Below, piece by piece: positions 1-9,659 of a DNA stretch of 64,000 nt. The notes under the pieces are model-generated. The model was not told the DNA's origin and made no database searches. It was given only the letters and a program-made list of their open reading frames with translations. Numbering within the stretch: the stretch's first letter is position 1; the number at the start of each line of letters is the position of its first letter. Source of the stretch: Cytophagaceae bacterium (GTDB lineage: Bacteria; Bacteroidota; Bacteroidia; Cytophagales; Cyclobacteriaceae); NCBI GenBank assembly GCA_006969745.1, contig CP030886.1, positions 2,763,234-2,827,233 on the forward strand. The letters are read 5' to 3'. A program made the position numbers and the translations under genes.

Positions 1-371
1 CTAATGTCACCTACAACATCATGATCGCACTCATAGTTAGCTTGATATGTAAGTCTTGAATTTTTGTCCCATTCACTAGTAAATACACAATGGCCACCAA
101 TGCTATCAAAAGCTTTGCGAAAACCACCAATACCCGCAAAAAGATCGATGTATTTAAAAGATGCCCGTCGATGGTTCGGAGTACTATTTGCCATATGAGC
201 AAGTTCTTTTATTTGTTTTAGAGCCATTGCTTGAGGTTTACATTCTCCGTTTATCCACCTGTAGATAGTCTTTAGACTTACTCCAAGTTTTTCAGAAGCT
301 TCTTTTGGAGTTAAACCAGATTTTTCAATTAAGATTGCAAATTGCGGATGTTCTGGGAATGATTTTGTCAT
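1..371 (-). CDS. DNA (cytosine-5-)-methyltransferase with N-terminal helix-turn-helix, partial
   Basis: Partial gene: the frame is open from an ATG at 369-371 down to base 1 and continues outside the window. The first ~60 residues look like a helix-turn-helix (SGLTPKEASEKLGVSLKTIY), as in Dcm/EcoRII-type enzymes. This is followed by methyltransferase motif I, YIDLFAGIGGFRKAFD, the SAM-binding signature of C5-cytosine methyltransferases, and then the motif II-like TSEWDK. The catalytic PCQ motif would lie outside the window. The family methylates cytosine in DNA, usually as half of a type II restriction-modification system. No restriction endonuclease is visible on this side, so a partner, if any, is to the left or absent. 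Family is sure; specificity is not. Confidence 0.9.
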   Translation of the reverse strand, partial: MTKSFPEHPQFAILIEKSGLTPKEASEKLGVSLKTIYRWINGECKPQAMALKQIKELAHMANSTPNHRRASFKYIDLFAGIGGFRKAFDSIGGHCVFTSEWDKNSRLTYQANYECDHDVVGDI

Positions 372-1229
372 TTTGACAATGATACAACAAATTTTCCAAA
401 GTGAAAAGGCACTAAGCTAAAATAATTAGTATTTTCGAATTGAAGGGTTTACGAATTTCGGTGTCCCATTGATTAAAATGTTCTTATAAAGGGAAATAAA
501 GCCCTTTCAGGCATGCTAAATACATTAGTAACACATTTCTTAGAAAGACTATAATGAATAATTTTTTCCTATCTTTAAAGACCTGAAATTCCGCTCTATT
601 TCTGGTTTTTTGAATAAACCGGAAGGTTTTCCAATTATTTTCCAGTCTGAGATCGGAAAAAGCTGAGAAACGAACTTGTCTTTGTCCGTATTTTGTCCGC
701 ACAAGGGAGGCTTTCTAACAAAAAAGCTTCATACGTGCAATAGGGAGCGTTTTTTAGCCAAACAAACACATCATGTGGAAAATGTGGTGTTATTGAAGTT
801 AAAAAAGCAATCTCTTCCGACAAGCCGAGGGTAATAACTGCCTTGCACTCTTTTTGTTATCTAAGCACCCGTTGAAAAATGAAAGAGTTTGTCACATGCT
901 ATATTGTGCTTAAAGCTTGTAACAACCAGTTTACTGATCCAATTGGCAAATAAAATCTGACACTACTCATTCGCAATATCATTGGTTTCTTTGGTGCCAA
1001 TCCTGCCTGTTCCCAAACATCCTTCATCGATCGTGCTTCCAACGATTATAATCTTGCTTTACAAGCGGAATAATCTGTTCCAATTGAAAAGACAGAAGCT
1101 AACCTAGGCAATCTTTTGTGTTGTTGTAAATGCAGCGAAATAATCCAAAAAGTCTTCAATTTTCTACAAAAATTGAATTAGTGAATATACCATAGAAGTG
1201 CTAAATTGTTTTCTTCATAACAGCCGCCA
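372..1229. other. Gene-poor region, no supportable gene
   Basis: About 860 bp with no convincing coding sequence. Short minus-strand frames around 484-823 have no recognisable motif and low-complexity, unlikely composition. The stretch around 900-1190, read on the minus strand, has patches of protein-like sequence interrupted by stops in every frame, which could be a decayed gene. I could not assign it to any family. Confidence 0.4.
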
Positions 1230-3986
1230 ATGTCGAAATACCTCACCTACTTCATTTTGACGCTTCTAGCTCTTACTATTTGCTTTGGCCAATCCAAGCA
1301 TTTGGAAGAATCCCAAGACAGCTTAAGAGTGATTAGCTACATTGAATTGATCATCAAGTTCAACCGAAGTAATTATGACTCAGCGCTACTCTATGCACGA
1401 AAGGCTCAATCCCTTTCTAAAGAGATCGATTCACAAGAACTGCTAGCCAGATCAAAATACAGACTAGCGACAGTATACATCAATCAAAATCAAATAGACC
1501 TTGCCAATAGAGAATTGATTCACTCATTGAAATTTGTAATCAGATCGGACATCAGAAAATACTTTCGTATGCAAAGCTGGAGAAAGGAAGGCTAGCCGAA
1601 AGTATTTCAAACTATGATCAGGCGGTAACCTATTTTTTTGAAGCGCTTCGGTTGGCAGAAGAACTTGAGGACAAGAATACACAGGCAAGAATCAAAAACT
1701 ACCTTGCCTCCATTTACAACTATCAATCACAGTTTGATCTTTCAATTAAATACTACAAAGAAGCACTGACCTTGGTTCGTGAACTCAACTTCAAGCCCGG
1801 TATTTCCGCCATACTTGCCAATTTAGGAGATAGCTATTTATCACTAAAAAAATATGACAGTGCGATCATCTATCAACAAAGAGCACTTAAAATAAAGAAG
1901 GAGCTAGGTGATATGATTGGCACAGGAAGGGTCTATAACAATTTAGGTAACGTTTTTTATCTCATCAAGTCCCTTGCAAAATCTTGACTCTGGACTTTTC
2001 TACTATCAAAAAGGATTTGAAATTGCAAATGAAGTCAACAATAGAAGTTTAAAAGCACTTTCCTTATATGGTTTTGTTCGAATTAACTTCATGAAAGGGG
2101 ACCATGTAGAGGCTATTTTAAAAGGGGAGGATCTTATAAATGAAGTTGAATTCCTACAAGATTTGCCACTTGCCATTCGTGGTTATGATTATCTTTCTCT
2201 GACCTATGCAGCCAACGGAGATCCAGTCAAATCCATTTCCTATCGTGAAAAGAGTAATACTCTTGCCGATTCACTGCTTAATACTGAACGTATAAAGCTG
2301 ACTCAAGAACTAGAAGCTAAATACCAGAATAAGGCGCAGCAAAAAACGATCGAACTGCAGGAGCTTCAAATTGCGAAAAACCAAAACGAACGAAACGGCC
2401 TGATCATTCTTGCCTTTGTGATCTTATTGATTTTGGTGCTGATTGTCAATCAATACCGGATCAAACAGAAGACCAATCAGCAACTGAGAGAACTGGATCG
2501 GATCAAGTCCACCTTTTTCGAGAACATTTCCCATGAGTTTCGCACACCTCTCAGCTTAATACTGGCTCCCATTAAGGATCGTATGAATCGGCGGTTGGAA
2601 AAAGAAGATGAGGTGCTTTTTCAAACAGTAATTAAGAATGCAGAAAATCTTGACGATCTAATTAAAGAATTGTTGGATTTGGCAAAGCTGGAAAAGGGTA
2701 AATACAGTCTTCAAGTAGTGCCAGTAGAAGCCTCAGGATTATTCAAAGTCATCACCGCTTCTTACGAATCGCTTGCTATTGTGAAGCGAATCACCTTCGA
2801 AATTGATATTCCGGAAGAAAAAAAATGGCTGGAGCTTGACAAAGAGCTGATAAGGAAGATTTGCAATAATCTCTTGAGCAACGCGTTCAAGTTCACTCCA
2901 TCCGGTGGAAATATCCAGTTTAAAGTGACATTTGGTGCTACGCTTGAGATCAATATTTCTGACAATGGTCCAGGAATACCTACTAAGGATAGAGAGCATA
3001 TCTTCGATCGATTTTATCAGTTAGAAGGTCCACATGCAACAGGCACAGGTATCGGTTTGGCCTTGACAAAGGAATTGGTGGGTGCTGCAGGTGGAAACAT
3101 TGAGCTGGAAAGCAACTCTGATCAAGGAGCTTGCTTTAGCATTTCTTTACCTGCAAAATCTACTGAACCCGACCTTGTTGTAGACTCGGTATTTACTCCG
3201 GAGAAAGATGGTATACCAATGGAACATTTCTCGGAATTTTCGGATAAAAAGCAAAACCTGCTGATCATTGAAGATAATGAAGATCTAAGAAATTATGTAT
3301 CAAAAATTTTCAATGAAGAATTTAATGTTTATGTAGGTACGAACGGAATTGAGGGTGTCACAATTGCTTGTGAGACCATTCCAGACCTGATCATCAGTGA
3401 CATCATGATGGAAGAAATGGATGGACTGGAAGTATGTAAGCAGCTAAAGGGTGATGATCGGACTGACCATATCCCCATCATTCTTTTGACCGCCAAGGCA
3501 GATCAACCAACCAAACTAAGGGGACTAGACGAGGGAGCTGATGCCTACATCTTGAAACCTTTTGAATCAGAAGAATTAAAAGTTACGGTCAATAAACTCA
3601 TAACTCAGCGACAAAAACTAAGAGATAAATATCTATCAATTAATAACAATGATGTTGCACTTGTAAGTCCAGCACAGCCGTTCATCTCAAAGTGTGAACA
3701 CATCGTTGAAGAGCATCTTTCGGAAGATACATTTAGTGCAGATGATTTTGCCAAAGCTGCCGGGATGAGTCGGATGCAGCTGCATCGTAAACTCACAGCC
3801 CTTACGGGATTTTCTACAACTGCTTTTGTTCGTCATTACCGTCTTGGTAAAGCAAAATTGTTGCTTGAAAAAGGTGAACTCGTTTCCCAAACTGCTTATT
3901 CGGTTGGTTTTTCGAGTCTCCCTTACTTCACGAAAAGCTTCAAAGAAAAATATGGGTTTGTGCCTTCTGAACTGGCTAAAAAATGA
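1230..3986 (+). pseudogene. TPR-sensor hybrid histidine kinase / response regulator / AraC regulator, interrupted by two frameshifts
   Basis: One gene read in three pieces. 1230-1595 gives a signal peptide and the first TPR helices. The frame one base earlier carries TPR helices from about 1516 to 1987. 1974-3986 returns to the first frame and gives the rest. Aligning the TPR reading puts a -1 indel near 1530-1540 and a compensating +1 indel near 1955-1978. In the last piece (670 aa numbered from 1974): membrane helix ~142-160, HisKA with ISHEFRTP (phospho-His ~187), N-box NLLSNAFKFTPSGG (~299-312), ATP lids DNGPGIP (~330) and GTGIGLAL (~357). A receiver domain follows with IIEDNED (~431) and phospho-acceptor Asp ~476 in LIISDIMM, and then a C-terminal AraC-type HTH (~575-670). 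Such one-protein two-component systems sense at the membrane and control neighbouring genes. It is either a pseudogene, a sequencing error, or two separate polypeptides; the kinase half alone is intact but lacks the signal peptide and most of the sensor. Confidence 0.85.
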
Positions 3987-4077
3987 ATTTAGTTACATAA
4001 GGATAAAAGATTGATACATTCGGATAAGTAACGGCATGTGGTCGTGATAAAATTTGATTCTTAAAATGTAACTCACC

Positions 4078-6309
4078 ATGAATCAAATTGCACCATATCT
4101 ATTTCTCTCTATTTGGCTCTTAACAGCATATTCCTATTCCCAAGGCACGGATTCATTTACAGAGGACACTTCTGTACCTTTCCGATCGGTAACATTTAGC
4201 TCCTCCGCCTTTGCCGATGTAGATAGTGACGGAGATCAGGATGTGTTAATCACAGGATTTGATAATAATGAACGAATTTCTAACCTCTACCTTAATGATG
4301 GAACAGGAACATTCACCGAGGATCTAAATGCTGGAATTGATGGCGTCAGTCACAGTGCAGTGGCTTTTGCAGATGTAGATGGTGATGATGACCCGGATCT
4401 TTTGATCACTGGTGGAACTGGCTCAGGTAGCTCACCTTCCAGTCGGATCGCGACACTCTACCTAAATGACGGAAGTGGGAAATTCACCCCTACGAGTAAT
4501 CCATTTGAAGGAGTTTATATAGGTTCGATAGCATTCTCAGATGTGGATGGAGATACCGATCTGGATGTGTTAATTACAGGGTTAAATAGTACCAACATCG
4601 CAACATCCAAGTTGTATCTTAATAATGGAACCGGCATTTTCACTGAAGATACTTCCGTTCCATTTCCCGGAGTATTGTATAGTTCGGTCGCTTTTGCTGA
4701 TGTAGACGGAGACGATGATCAGGACGTGCTCATTACAGGTAACTCAGGCAGCTCTCGCATTTCTAAACTTTTCCTGAACAATGGCTCAGGAACGTTCACA
4801 GAAAATGCATCTGCCTCCTTTATTGCAGTTCAATACGGAGCTGTAGCATTTGCAGACATTGATGGAGACAATGATCAAGATATATTGATTACAGGGCAGT
4901 ATAGCAATGCCAATTCCACTTCACGTCTCTATTTGAACGATGGATCAGGTGTCTTTACTTTTAAATCTACCGGCTTTATCAGCGTTTATCATAGCTCTAT
5001 AGCGCTTTCAGATATAGATCTAGACGGGGATCCGGATGTCATGATCAATGGGATTAGCACCAACATTGTAGGTTCCCAATTAAGTTTCAATGATGGGAAT
5101 GCTGATTTTCCTGCAACCATGCTATTTGATGAAGCCCCTTATGGTTCGGTCAACTTTGCTGACGTGAATGATGATGATAAGCCAGATCTTCTTATTACCG
5201 GATCAGGTATCGCCAAACTCTATTTGAATGCAATTGAAGTAACTAAGCCCGTCATTACCATTGATTCACAGCCCATTGATATTCAGGACTGTGAGGGCAC
5301 CAATGTTTCTTTTTCTGTCGCTGCCTCCGGAACTTCTAACCTTAAATACCAATGGCAGGAAGATCAGGGAAATGGATTTAGTAACCTGACTGATGGTGGA
5401 TCCGTCAATGGCTCGCTTGCTAACCAGTTGATAATTTCGAATATCCAACTAGTTATGGACAATTTTCAATATCGATGTGTCATCTCTGGAGATAATGCAG
5501 ATGATGTTATTTCAACTATAACATTCTTAAATGTCACTTCCATTCCTACACCTCCTTCTTCTATTGATAATACCGGATGTACTTCAGAATCAATCGTGCT
5601 CATGGCCTCTGGTGGATCAGATGGGAAGTACAGATGGTACCAAGCGCCAACCGGAGGTACAGCCATTTCTGGTGAAGTAAATAATAGTTACACCACACCT
5701 ACCCTTACCGTTACCACTTCCTATTATGTTTCCGTTACTAACGGAATCTGTGAAAGCGCCAGAACAGAAGTAGTGGCTAGCGTTATTTCACCGGTAAGCA
5801 TCACTTCACAACCAATAGACCAGACAGTAGATGAAGGTGCTCATGCAAATTTCTCAATCACGGTATCTGGAGAAAGCCCTTTTTTTCAATGGCAAAAAGA
5901 TGGGGTTGATATTTCAGGAGAGACCTCCAACAACTTTATGATTAATTCGGCTCAGCAATCAGATGCTGGAATGTATACCTGCATTGTTACTAATGACTGT
6001 GGGACGGTTACAAGTGATCAGGCAGTGCTCGCTGTAAATGAACTAGAAATTCCTTTGAATCTGGAATCTTCGGTAAATTTCTCTATTTATCCAAATCCAA
6101 CCATCAGAACTCTTTACATAGACGGATTAACTCCAGAATCTAACTGGTCAGTTATTTTCATGGACCTGTCAGGTAAAGAAGTAGGTCGCTTAACGCTTAG
6201 TCAAAAAAACAATAGGTTAGATGTAACCCATTTTCCGAAAGGAATTTACAGGATTAGAATTATAAAGGACCTGGAAGAAATATACGCTAGTAGAATTATT
6301 TTGAAATGA
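4078..6309 (+). CDS. Secreted FG-GAP/VCBS-repeat and Ig-like protein with type IX secretion sorting domain
   Basis: 743 aa. An N-terminal signal peptide (~1-21) is followed by about seven FG-GAP/VCBS-type repeats to residue ~385. Each repeat has the pattern AFADVDGDxDxDVLITG then LYLNDGSGxFT, the Asp-rich Ca-binding blades of an integrin-like propeller. Next come two to three Ig-like segments (~390-660, with YQWQ, YRWYQ and FFQWQKDG strands and paired Cys). The C-terminal ~75 residues start YPNPT and contain GKEVGR and KGIYRIRI, the typical type A sorting signal of type IX secretion. The protein is therefore expected to be secreted or surface-attached. Ligand unknown; adhesion or glycan binding is a guess. 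It lies 92 bp downstream of the broken sensor kinase and could have been its target. Confidence 0.85.
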   Translation: MNQIAPYLFLSIWLLTAYSYSQGTDSFTEDTSVPFRSVTFSSSAFADVDSDGDQDVLITGFDNNERISNLYLNDGTGTFTEDLNAGIDGVSHSAVAFADVDGDDDPDLLITGGTGSGSSPSSRIATLYLNDGSGKFTPTSNPFEGVYIGSIAFSDVDGDTDLDVLITGLNSTNIATSKLYLNNGTGIFTEDTSVPFPGVLYSSVAFADVDGDDDQDVLITGNSGSSRISKLFLNNGSGTFTENASASFIAVQYGAVAFADIDGDNDQDILITGQYSNANSTSRLYLNDGSGVFTFKSTGFISVYHSSIALSDIDLDGDPDVMINGISTNIVGSQLSFNDGNADFPATMLFDEAPYGSVNFADVNDDDKPDLLITGSGIAKLYLNAIEVTKPVITIDSQPIDIQDCEGTNVSFSVAASGTSNLKYQWQEDQGNGFSNLTDGGSVNGSLANQLIISNIQLVMDNFQYRCVISGDNADDVISTITFLNVTSIPTPPSSIDNTGCTSESIVLMASGGSDGKYRWYQAPTGGTAISGEVNNSYTTPTLTVTTSYYVSVTNGICESARTEVVASVISPVSITSQPIDQTVDEGAHANFSITVSGESPFFQWQKDGVDISGETSNNFMINSAQQSDAGMYTCIVTNDCGTVTSDQAVLAVNELEIPLNLESSVNFSIYPNPTIRTLYIDGLTPESNWSVIFMDLSGKEVGRLTLSQKNNRLDVTHFPKGIYRIRIIKDLEEIYASRIILK

Positions 6310-6343
6310 AATAGCATTTACTCCTTACCCAATAACCTTACTT

Positions 6344-7798
6344 ATGAAAAAAATCAGTTTTCTTATCTCGGCATTGATCTTAGCAGGATTACTGGCCTGC
6401 AGTAAAAGCCAATCGGAACCCTTAATTTTTGACAAGCTGACTTATTATCAACCAGAAGGATTTCAGGATTCTGTTCTTACAGGCATACTCGAGGTTTTTG
6501 AAAACAGGGATGAATCAAAGGGTAGAAAGATTCCTCTGTTTATTGCAGTAACACCTGCTCTGAAAAGAGATAGCTTAAAGGAGCCCATATTTATCATTGA
6601 TGGCGGACCAGGAGTAGCCGCCTCAAATCAGGCGTACTTTTTTACCGAAGAAGATGATACCTACAGACAATATCACGACATAGTCTACATTGACGCACGA
6701 GGCACAGGGAAGTCCGGCCCTCTACATTGTATTGATATTCAAACCAAAAAATCTCCAATTGAACATTTTGAAAAACGTTATCCTGAAGATGAGTTATTAT
6801 CTTGTATAGAGGCTCTGAAAGATTCTGTTGATTTCAACTTCTACAGTACTCGGTACATTGTGGAGGACATAGAAGAAGTAAGACAATGGTTGGGCTATGA
6901 AAAAATCAATCTCTATGGGATATCTTTTGGTGGGAAAGTAGCATTGATGTTTATCGATCATTATCCTGAAGTTGTTAATCGGGTAGTGTTACATGCTCCT
7001 GACGCACCCAATATACCCTACACAATAAATCGTGGGAAGTGGTCTGAACAGTCACTAAATAAGGTATTTGACTACTGTTTGAAAGATTCGCTTTGCAGCA
7101 CTCATTTTCCAGAAATAATCGAGGAATTTGATGTGTTGAAAAAGAGACTTCAAAGCAATGATGTAATAACTGAAGTTCAATTCAATGATTCAATCATTTC
7201 ACTCAAGATCCCATGGTTTCCTGTGGCCGCCAAGATATCGTCCTATCTGTATGATGATTATACATACGCCCAACTCCCTTATATCATTCATGAGGCCTAC
7301 CTGGAGAATTATAACCCTTTGGTGGGGATGTTTAAACTAAATGATACTACAACAAGTTATTTATATGCCGATGGAATGTTTTTCTCAAACATATGTGCTG
7401 AAGAAATTCCACATGCAGAACCAGATGCTGATGAGCTGGAAACTTTCCTCGGTGACTATACCTACAGGTCACGAAAAGCGGCCTGTGATAGGTGGCCTGT
7501 TAATCCAGTAGATCGGTCTATGTATCAGCCTGTAAAGTCCGATGTGCCTACATTGATCATCTCCGGTGGGTTTGACCCTACATTTTCTTTGGAGACAGGT
7601 GAAAAGATTGTCAGTACGCTAACCAATGGCCAGCGAGTCATCATTCCATACATGGGGCATGTACTAGGCAACTTGAGTCAATTGGAATGCTATGACCAAA
7701 ATGTAATTCGCTATTTTGATGATGAAGAGCTTGACCTTGATTGCCTCAATCAGATGCTGCCTACAAAGTTTAGGGTTTCAAAAGAGACTGAGGAATGA
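6344..7798 (+). CDS. Alpha/beta hydrolase lipoprotein, peptidase S33 (tripeptidyl/proline aminopeptidase-like)
   Basis: 484 aa. The N terminus is a lipoprotein signal with lipobox LLAC (Cys19). The alpha/beta-hydrolase fold shows the oxyanion-hole motif DGGPG (~86-90), DARGTGKSGPLHC (~117-129), the nucleophile elbow YGISFGG (Ser194), a late Asp in SGGFDPTFS and the catalytic His in MGHVLG. This order, with the inserted cap and TAP-like C-terminal domain, fits the S33 family (prolyl or tripeptidyl aminopeptidases). The protein probably trims peptides from N termini in the periplasm or at the outer membrane. It follows the FG-GAP gene by 34 bp and may be co-transcribed with it. Exact substrate unknown. 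Confidence 0.85.
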   Translation: MKKISFLISALILAGLLACSKSQSEPLIFDKLTYYQPEGFQDSVLTGILEVFENRDESKGRKIPLFIAVTPALKRDSLKEPIFIIDGGPGVAASNQAYFFTEEDDTYRQYHDIVYIDARGTGKSGPLHCIDIQTKKSPIEHFEKRYPEDELLSCIEALKDSVDFNFYSTRYIVEDIEEVRQWLGYEKINLYGISFGGKVALMFIDHYPEVVNRVVLHAPDAPNIPYTINRGKWSEQSLNKVFDYCLKDSLCSTHFPEIIEEFDVLKKRLQSNDVITEVQFNDSIISLKIPWFPVAAKISSYLYDDYTYAQLPYIIHEAYLENYNPLVGMFKLNDTTTSYLYADGMFFSNICAEEIPHAEPDADELETFLGDYTYRSRKAACDRWPVNPVDRSMYQPVKSDVPTLIISGGFDPTFSLETGEKIVSTLTNGQRVIIPYMGHVLGNLSQLECYDQNVIRYFDDEELDLDCLNQMLPTKFRVSKETEE

Positions 7799-7960
7799 TG
7801 TCGCTTGACCAAAATACTTCCATTACTCCTGTTACTCCATCAGAGCGAATTGAAATTCTTTCAGAGGGTTTGCTCTTATGGGTATCCTGATCATGAATAT
7901 CATTAACTTCAGTGGATATGATTTTTCATCTGATGCCACAAAAAGCACTCTATCTACTTA
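7798..7960 (+). pseudogene. Relic of a DUF418 (YeiB-like) membrane protein gene
   Basis: From ATG 7798 the frame reads 21 codons ending in SERIEIL, then goes out of frame. From 7863 a second frame reads RGFALMGILIMN followed by IINFSGYDFSS, the first membrane helix of DUF418 proteins. The family normally has ERIEILDxLRGFALxGIL here, so about 7 bases are missing at 7861-7862. After residue ~45 the sequence runs into the 3' end of the next gene and the remaining ~350 residues of a DUF418 protein are gone. This is seen directly by reading two frames; family assignment is from recall. Confidence 0.75.
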
Positions 7961-7961
7961 T

Positions 7962-8378
7962 CTAATCCTCAGGTGCAGAATATTTTTTCTTTTTGACCTT
8001 TTCATATGAGCAGGTAATGATCTCTTCCAAAGTTGGAATATCTACATCAGCGATTTTATTAATGTAAAGGCAAATGTTCCCTCTTTTATGCTTACCAAGC
8101 CTACTTAATAATACTTCTTCATTTTTGAAATTATTGAGCACATACAATACCTGGTGTTGCTTTCTCGGAGAAAAGGCTATTAGCGGGAGCTTCTTTTGAT
8201 GACCACTTTCATAAACCTGTAAATAATCACCGAAACCAATAATGGAAGGTCCCCAAACTTTAGGGTTCTGCTTGGTAATTCTGCGCATCATATCAATGAT
8301 AAAAAGTCCGTCTTTTTTTCTGGTTTCGTTTTCGATCGAGGCTAGAAAATCGTCTACTTTTTTTTCTGATTGATCCAT
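7962..8378 (-). CDS. DUF1801 domain protein
   Basis: 138 aa, cytoplasmic. It matches the DUF1801 pattern along nearly its whole length: KVDDFLASI near the start, then VWGPSIIGFGDY, the Gly/Lys-rich LPLIAFSPRKQHQVLYV, and LLSRLGKHKRGNICLYI with a closing helix. Function of the family is unproven; the fold resembles small iron-chaperone/frataxin-like YdhG proteins. The gene sits 35 bp after the DinB-like gene on the same strand and could share its transcript. Its 3' end abuts the DUF418 relic. Confidence 0.85.
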   Translation of the reverse strand: MDQSEKKVDDFLASIENETRKKDGLFIIDMMRRITKQNPKVWGPSIIGFGDYLQVYESGHQKKLPLIAFSPRKQHQVLYVLNNFKNEEVLLSRLGKHKRGNICLYINKIADVDIPTLEEIITCSYEKVKKKKYSAPED

Positions 8379-8413
8379 AATTAATAGTTGCTGGTGAGAG
8401 TAGAATTAGCTTA

Positions 8414-8926
8414 TTAAGGTTGTATAATCAATGAGTTTATTTGAGCGAGGTGATGATCATCATGGTCAGCCACGAACAGAAATAAATCCATCGTTCGCAT
8501 CGGGGTCTTCAATCTTGGGTGTAAAGCTGATTTAAATACGTCCTCTTCGGAGAGCAACCTAAGCTGAGAGACAGTAGTTTGTCTAACCACTTTTAACTGA
8601 TTTATCAGCTGGTTAATGTCTTGTTTATTATGTCCTGCATTATGGGTCTTCGTATTTTCCAAATCTGCTGACCTTAAGATTTCTTTCCCTTTAAGTATGT
8701 CTTCAAGCCTTCCTTGCCAAATAGGTTCAAGATCAATTAAATGACCAATATTTTCCTGTATTGACCATTTCCCATTGCCCTTTTCAGTTAATTGTTCGGA
8801 GGATAGGCCTCTAATCTTATGTTCTAGCCTTAATGGAGTTCCTTCAAGCCTTTCAATAATAGAGGGAAAGATGTTCTGCTCAATCGAAAAGTTAAACGCT
8901 CTATCAAACCATCTGACTTGTTTCAT
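8414..8926 (-). CDS. DinB-like superfamily protein (putative metal-dependent enzyme)
   Basis: 170 aa. It has a four-helix DinB/YfiT-type pattern: WSIQENIGHLIDLEPIW (first metal His) around residues 75-91 and a C-terminal VADHDDHHLAQIN helix with the His cluster that completes the usual three-His metal site. Members are thiol-transferases (bacillithiol, mycothiol or similar) or uncharacterised damage-related proteins. The substrate here cannot be read from sequence. It is followed by the DUF1801 gene and preceded, 22 bp away, by the XRE regulator, all on the minus strand. Confidence 0.8.
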   Translation of the reverse strand: MKQVRWFDRAFNFSIEQNIFPSIIERLEGTPLRLEHKIRGLSSEQLTEKGNGKWSIQENIGHLIDLEPIWQGRLEDILKGKEILRSADLENTKTHNAGHNKQDINQLINQLKVVRQTTVSQLRLLSEEDVFKSALHPRLKTPMRTMDLFLFVADHDDHHLAQINSLIIQP

Positions 8927-8948
8927 TTTTTCGGGGTTAATTTATTAA

Positions 8949-9164
8949 TCAATCTGCAAGATCTTTCAATGTGAAAATGTCTTCCACAGATACTTGAAAA
9001 TAACGAGCAATCTTTAGTGCAATGATTGTGGATGGAACAAACTTCCCAATTTCAATGGTGCTAATTGTCTTTCTGGATACGCCAATGTGTTTTGCGAGTT
9101 CACTTTGACTTAATCGATGTTCCGCTCGTAACACATGGATGCGGTTTTCGAGTTTTACATTCAT
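8949..9164 (-). CDS. XRE-family transcriptional regulator (small HTH protein)
   Basis: 71 aa, essentially one helix-turn-helix domain. LSQSELAKHIGVSRKTIS is the HTH core, followed by TIEIGKFVPSTIIALKIARY and the VSVEDIFTL ending typical of YozG-like XRE proteins. No sensor domain. Its start overlaps the end of the membrane-protein gene upstream by 4 bp (ATGA), so the two are translationally coupled, a common regulator/membrane-protein pairing. It may regulate its own operon and perhaps the DinB/DUF1801 genes downstream. Confidence 0.88.
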   Translation of the reverse strand: MNVKLENRIHVLRAEHRLSQSELAKHIGVSRKTISTIEIGKFVPSTIIALKIARYFQVSVEDIFTLKDLAD

Positions 9165-9631
9165 AAGGGTGATTTTTCTTCATCTTGCCACTGAAAAAAG
9201 ATAAAAAAGCTGATACTAAACACGGCCATCATAAAAAACAAAGTCAGATTCAAGTAAAATTCAGCAGGATAAGCGGAATTGAATTTAGTTGTCATTGTGG
9301 TAATAAACGCCAATAATAAAAGCGTAAGGATCCAGGAAATTTTACACGCCTCATTCATTTTCTGATAGGAATAGCTATCTGTATCAAACAAGACATACCG
9401 TTCCTTGGGTCGGATATGTCTCCACTTTACGAAGATGGCATACGAAAGCGTCCCAATAAATAGTACGAAAAGAACCTTGGCAACGATCTCCAGGATGATT
9501 TTGGTTTCACCTTCAACGAGATAAAATCCTGTTTTTACTGCGAAAATCAATGATAAGAATAGCATTGTCAGAAATATCAATCGACGGTAGGTATCCACTT
9601 TATCGGCACTAGAGGAATTTATATCACTCAT
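9161..9631 (-). CDS. Small membrane protein coupled to XRE regulator
   Basis: 156 aa with four predicted membrane segments at about residues 17-35, 45-67, 96-112 and 122-145 (hydrophobic runs such as LIFLTMLFLSLIFAVK and LTLFFMMAVFSISFFIFF) and short charged loops. No enzymatic motif seen. It overlaps the XRE gene by 4 bp and is first in the run. Similar two-gene membrane-protein/XRE cassettes are widespread in Firmicutes and Bacteroidota; their role is not established. Function here unknown. Confidence 0.75.
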   Translation of the reverse strand: MSDINSSSADKVDTYRRLIFLTMLFLSLIFAVKTGFYLVEGETKIILEIVAKVLFVLFIGTLSYAIFVKWRHIRPKERYVLFDTDSYSYQKMNEACKISWILTLLLLAFITTMTTKFNSAYPAEFYLNLTLFFMMAVFSISFFIFFQWQDEEKSPL

Positions 9632-9659
9632 TGTAGTTTATATTATGTGTAACATTAAA

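Noticed and set aside
484-823. Two overlapping minus-strand frames of 62-72 residues
   Set aside because: No family features, hydrophobic/aromatic composition unlike the neighbours, and no ribosome site; treated as chance frames in a gene-poor stretch.
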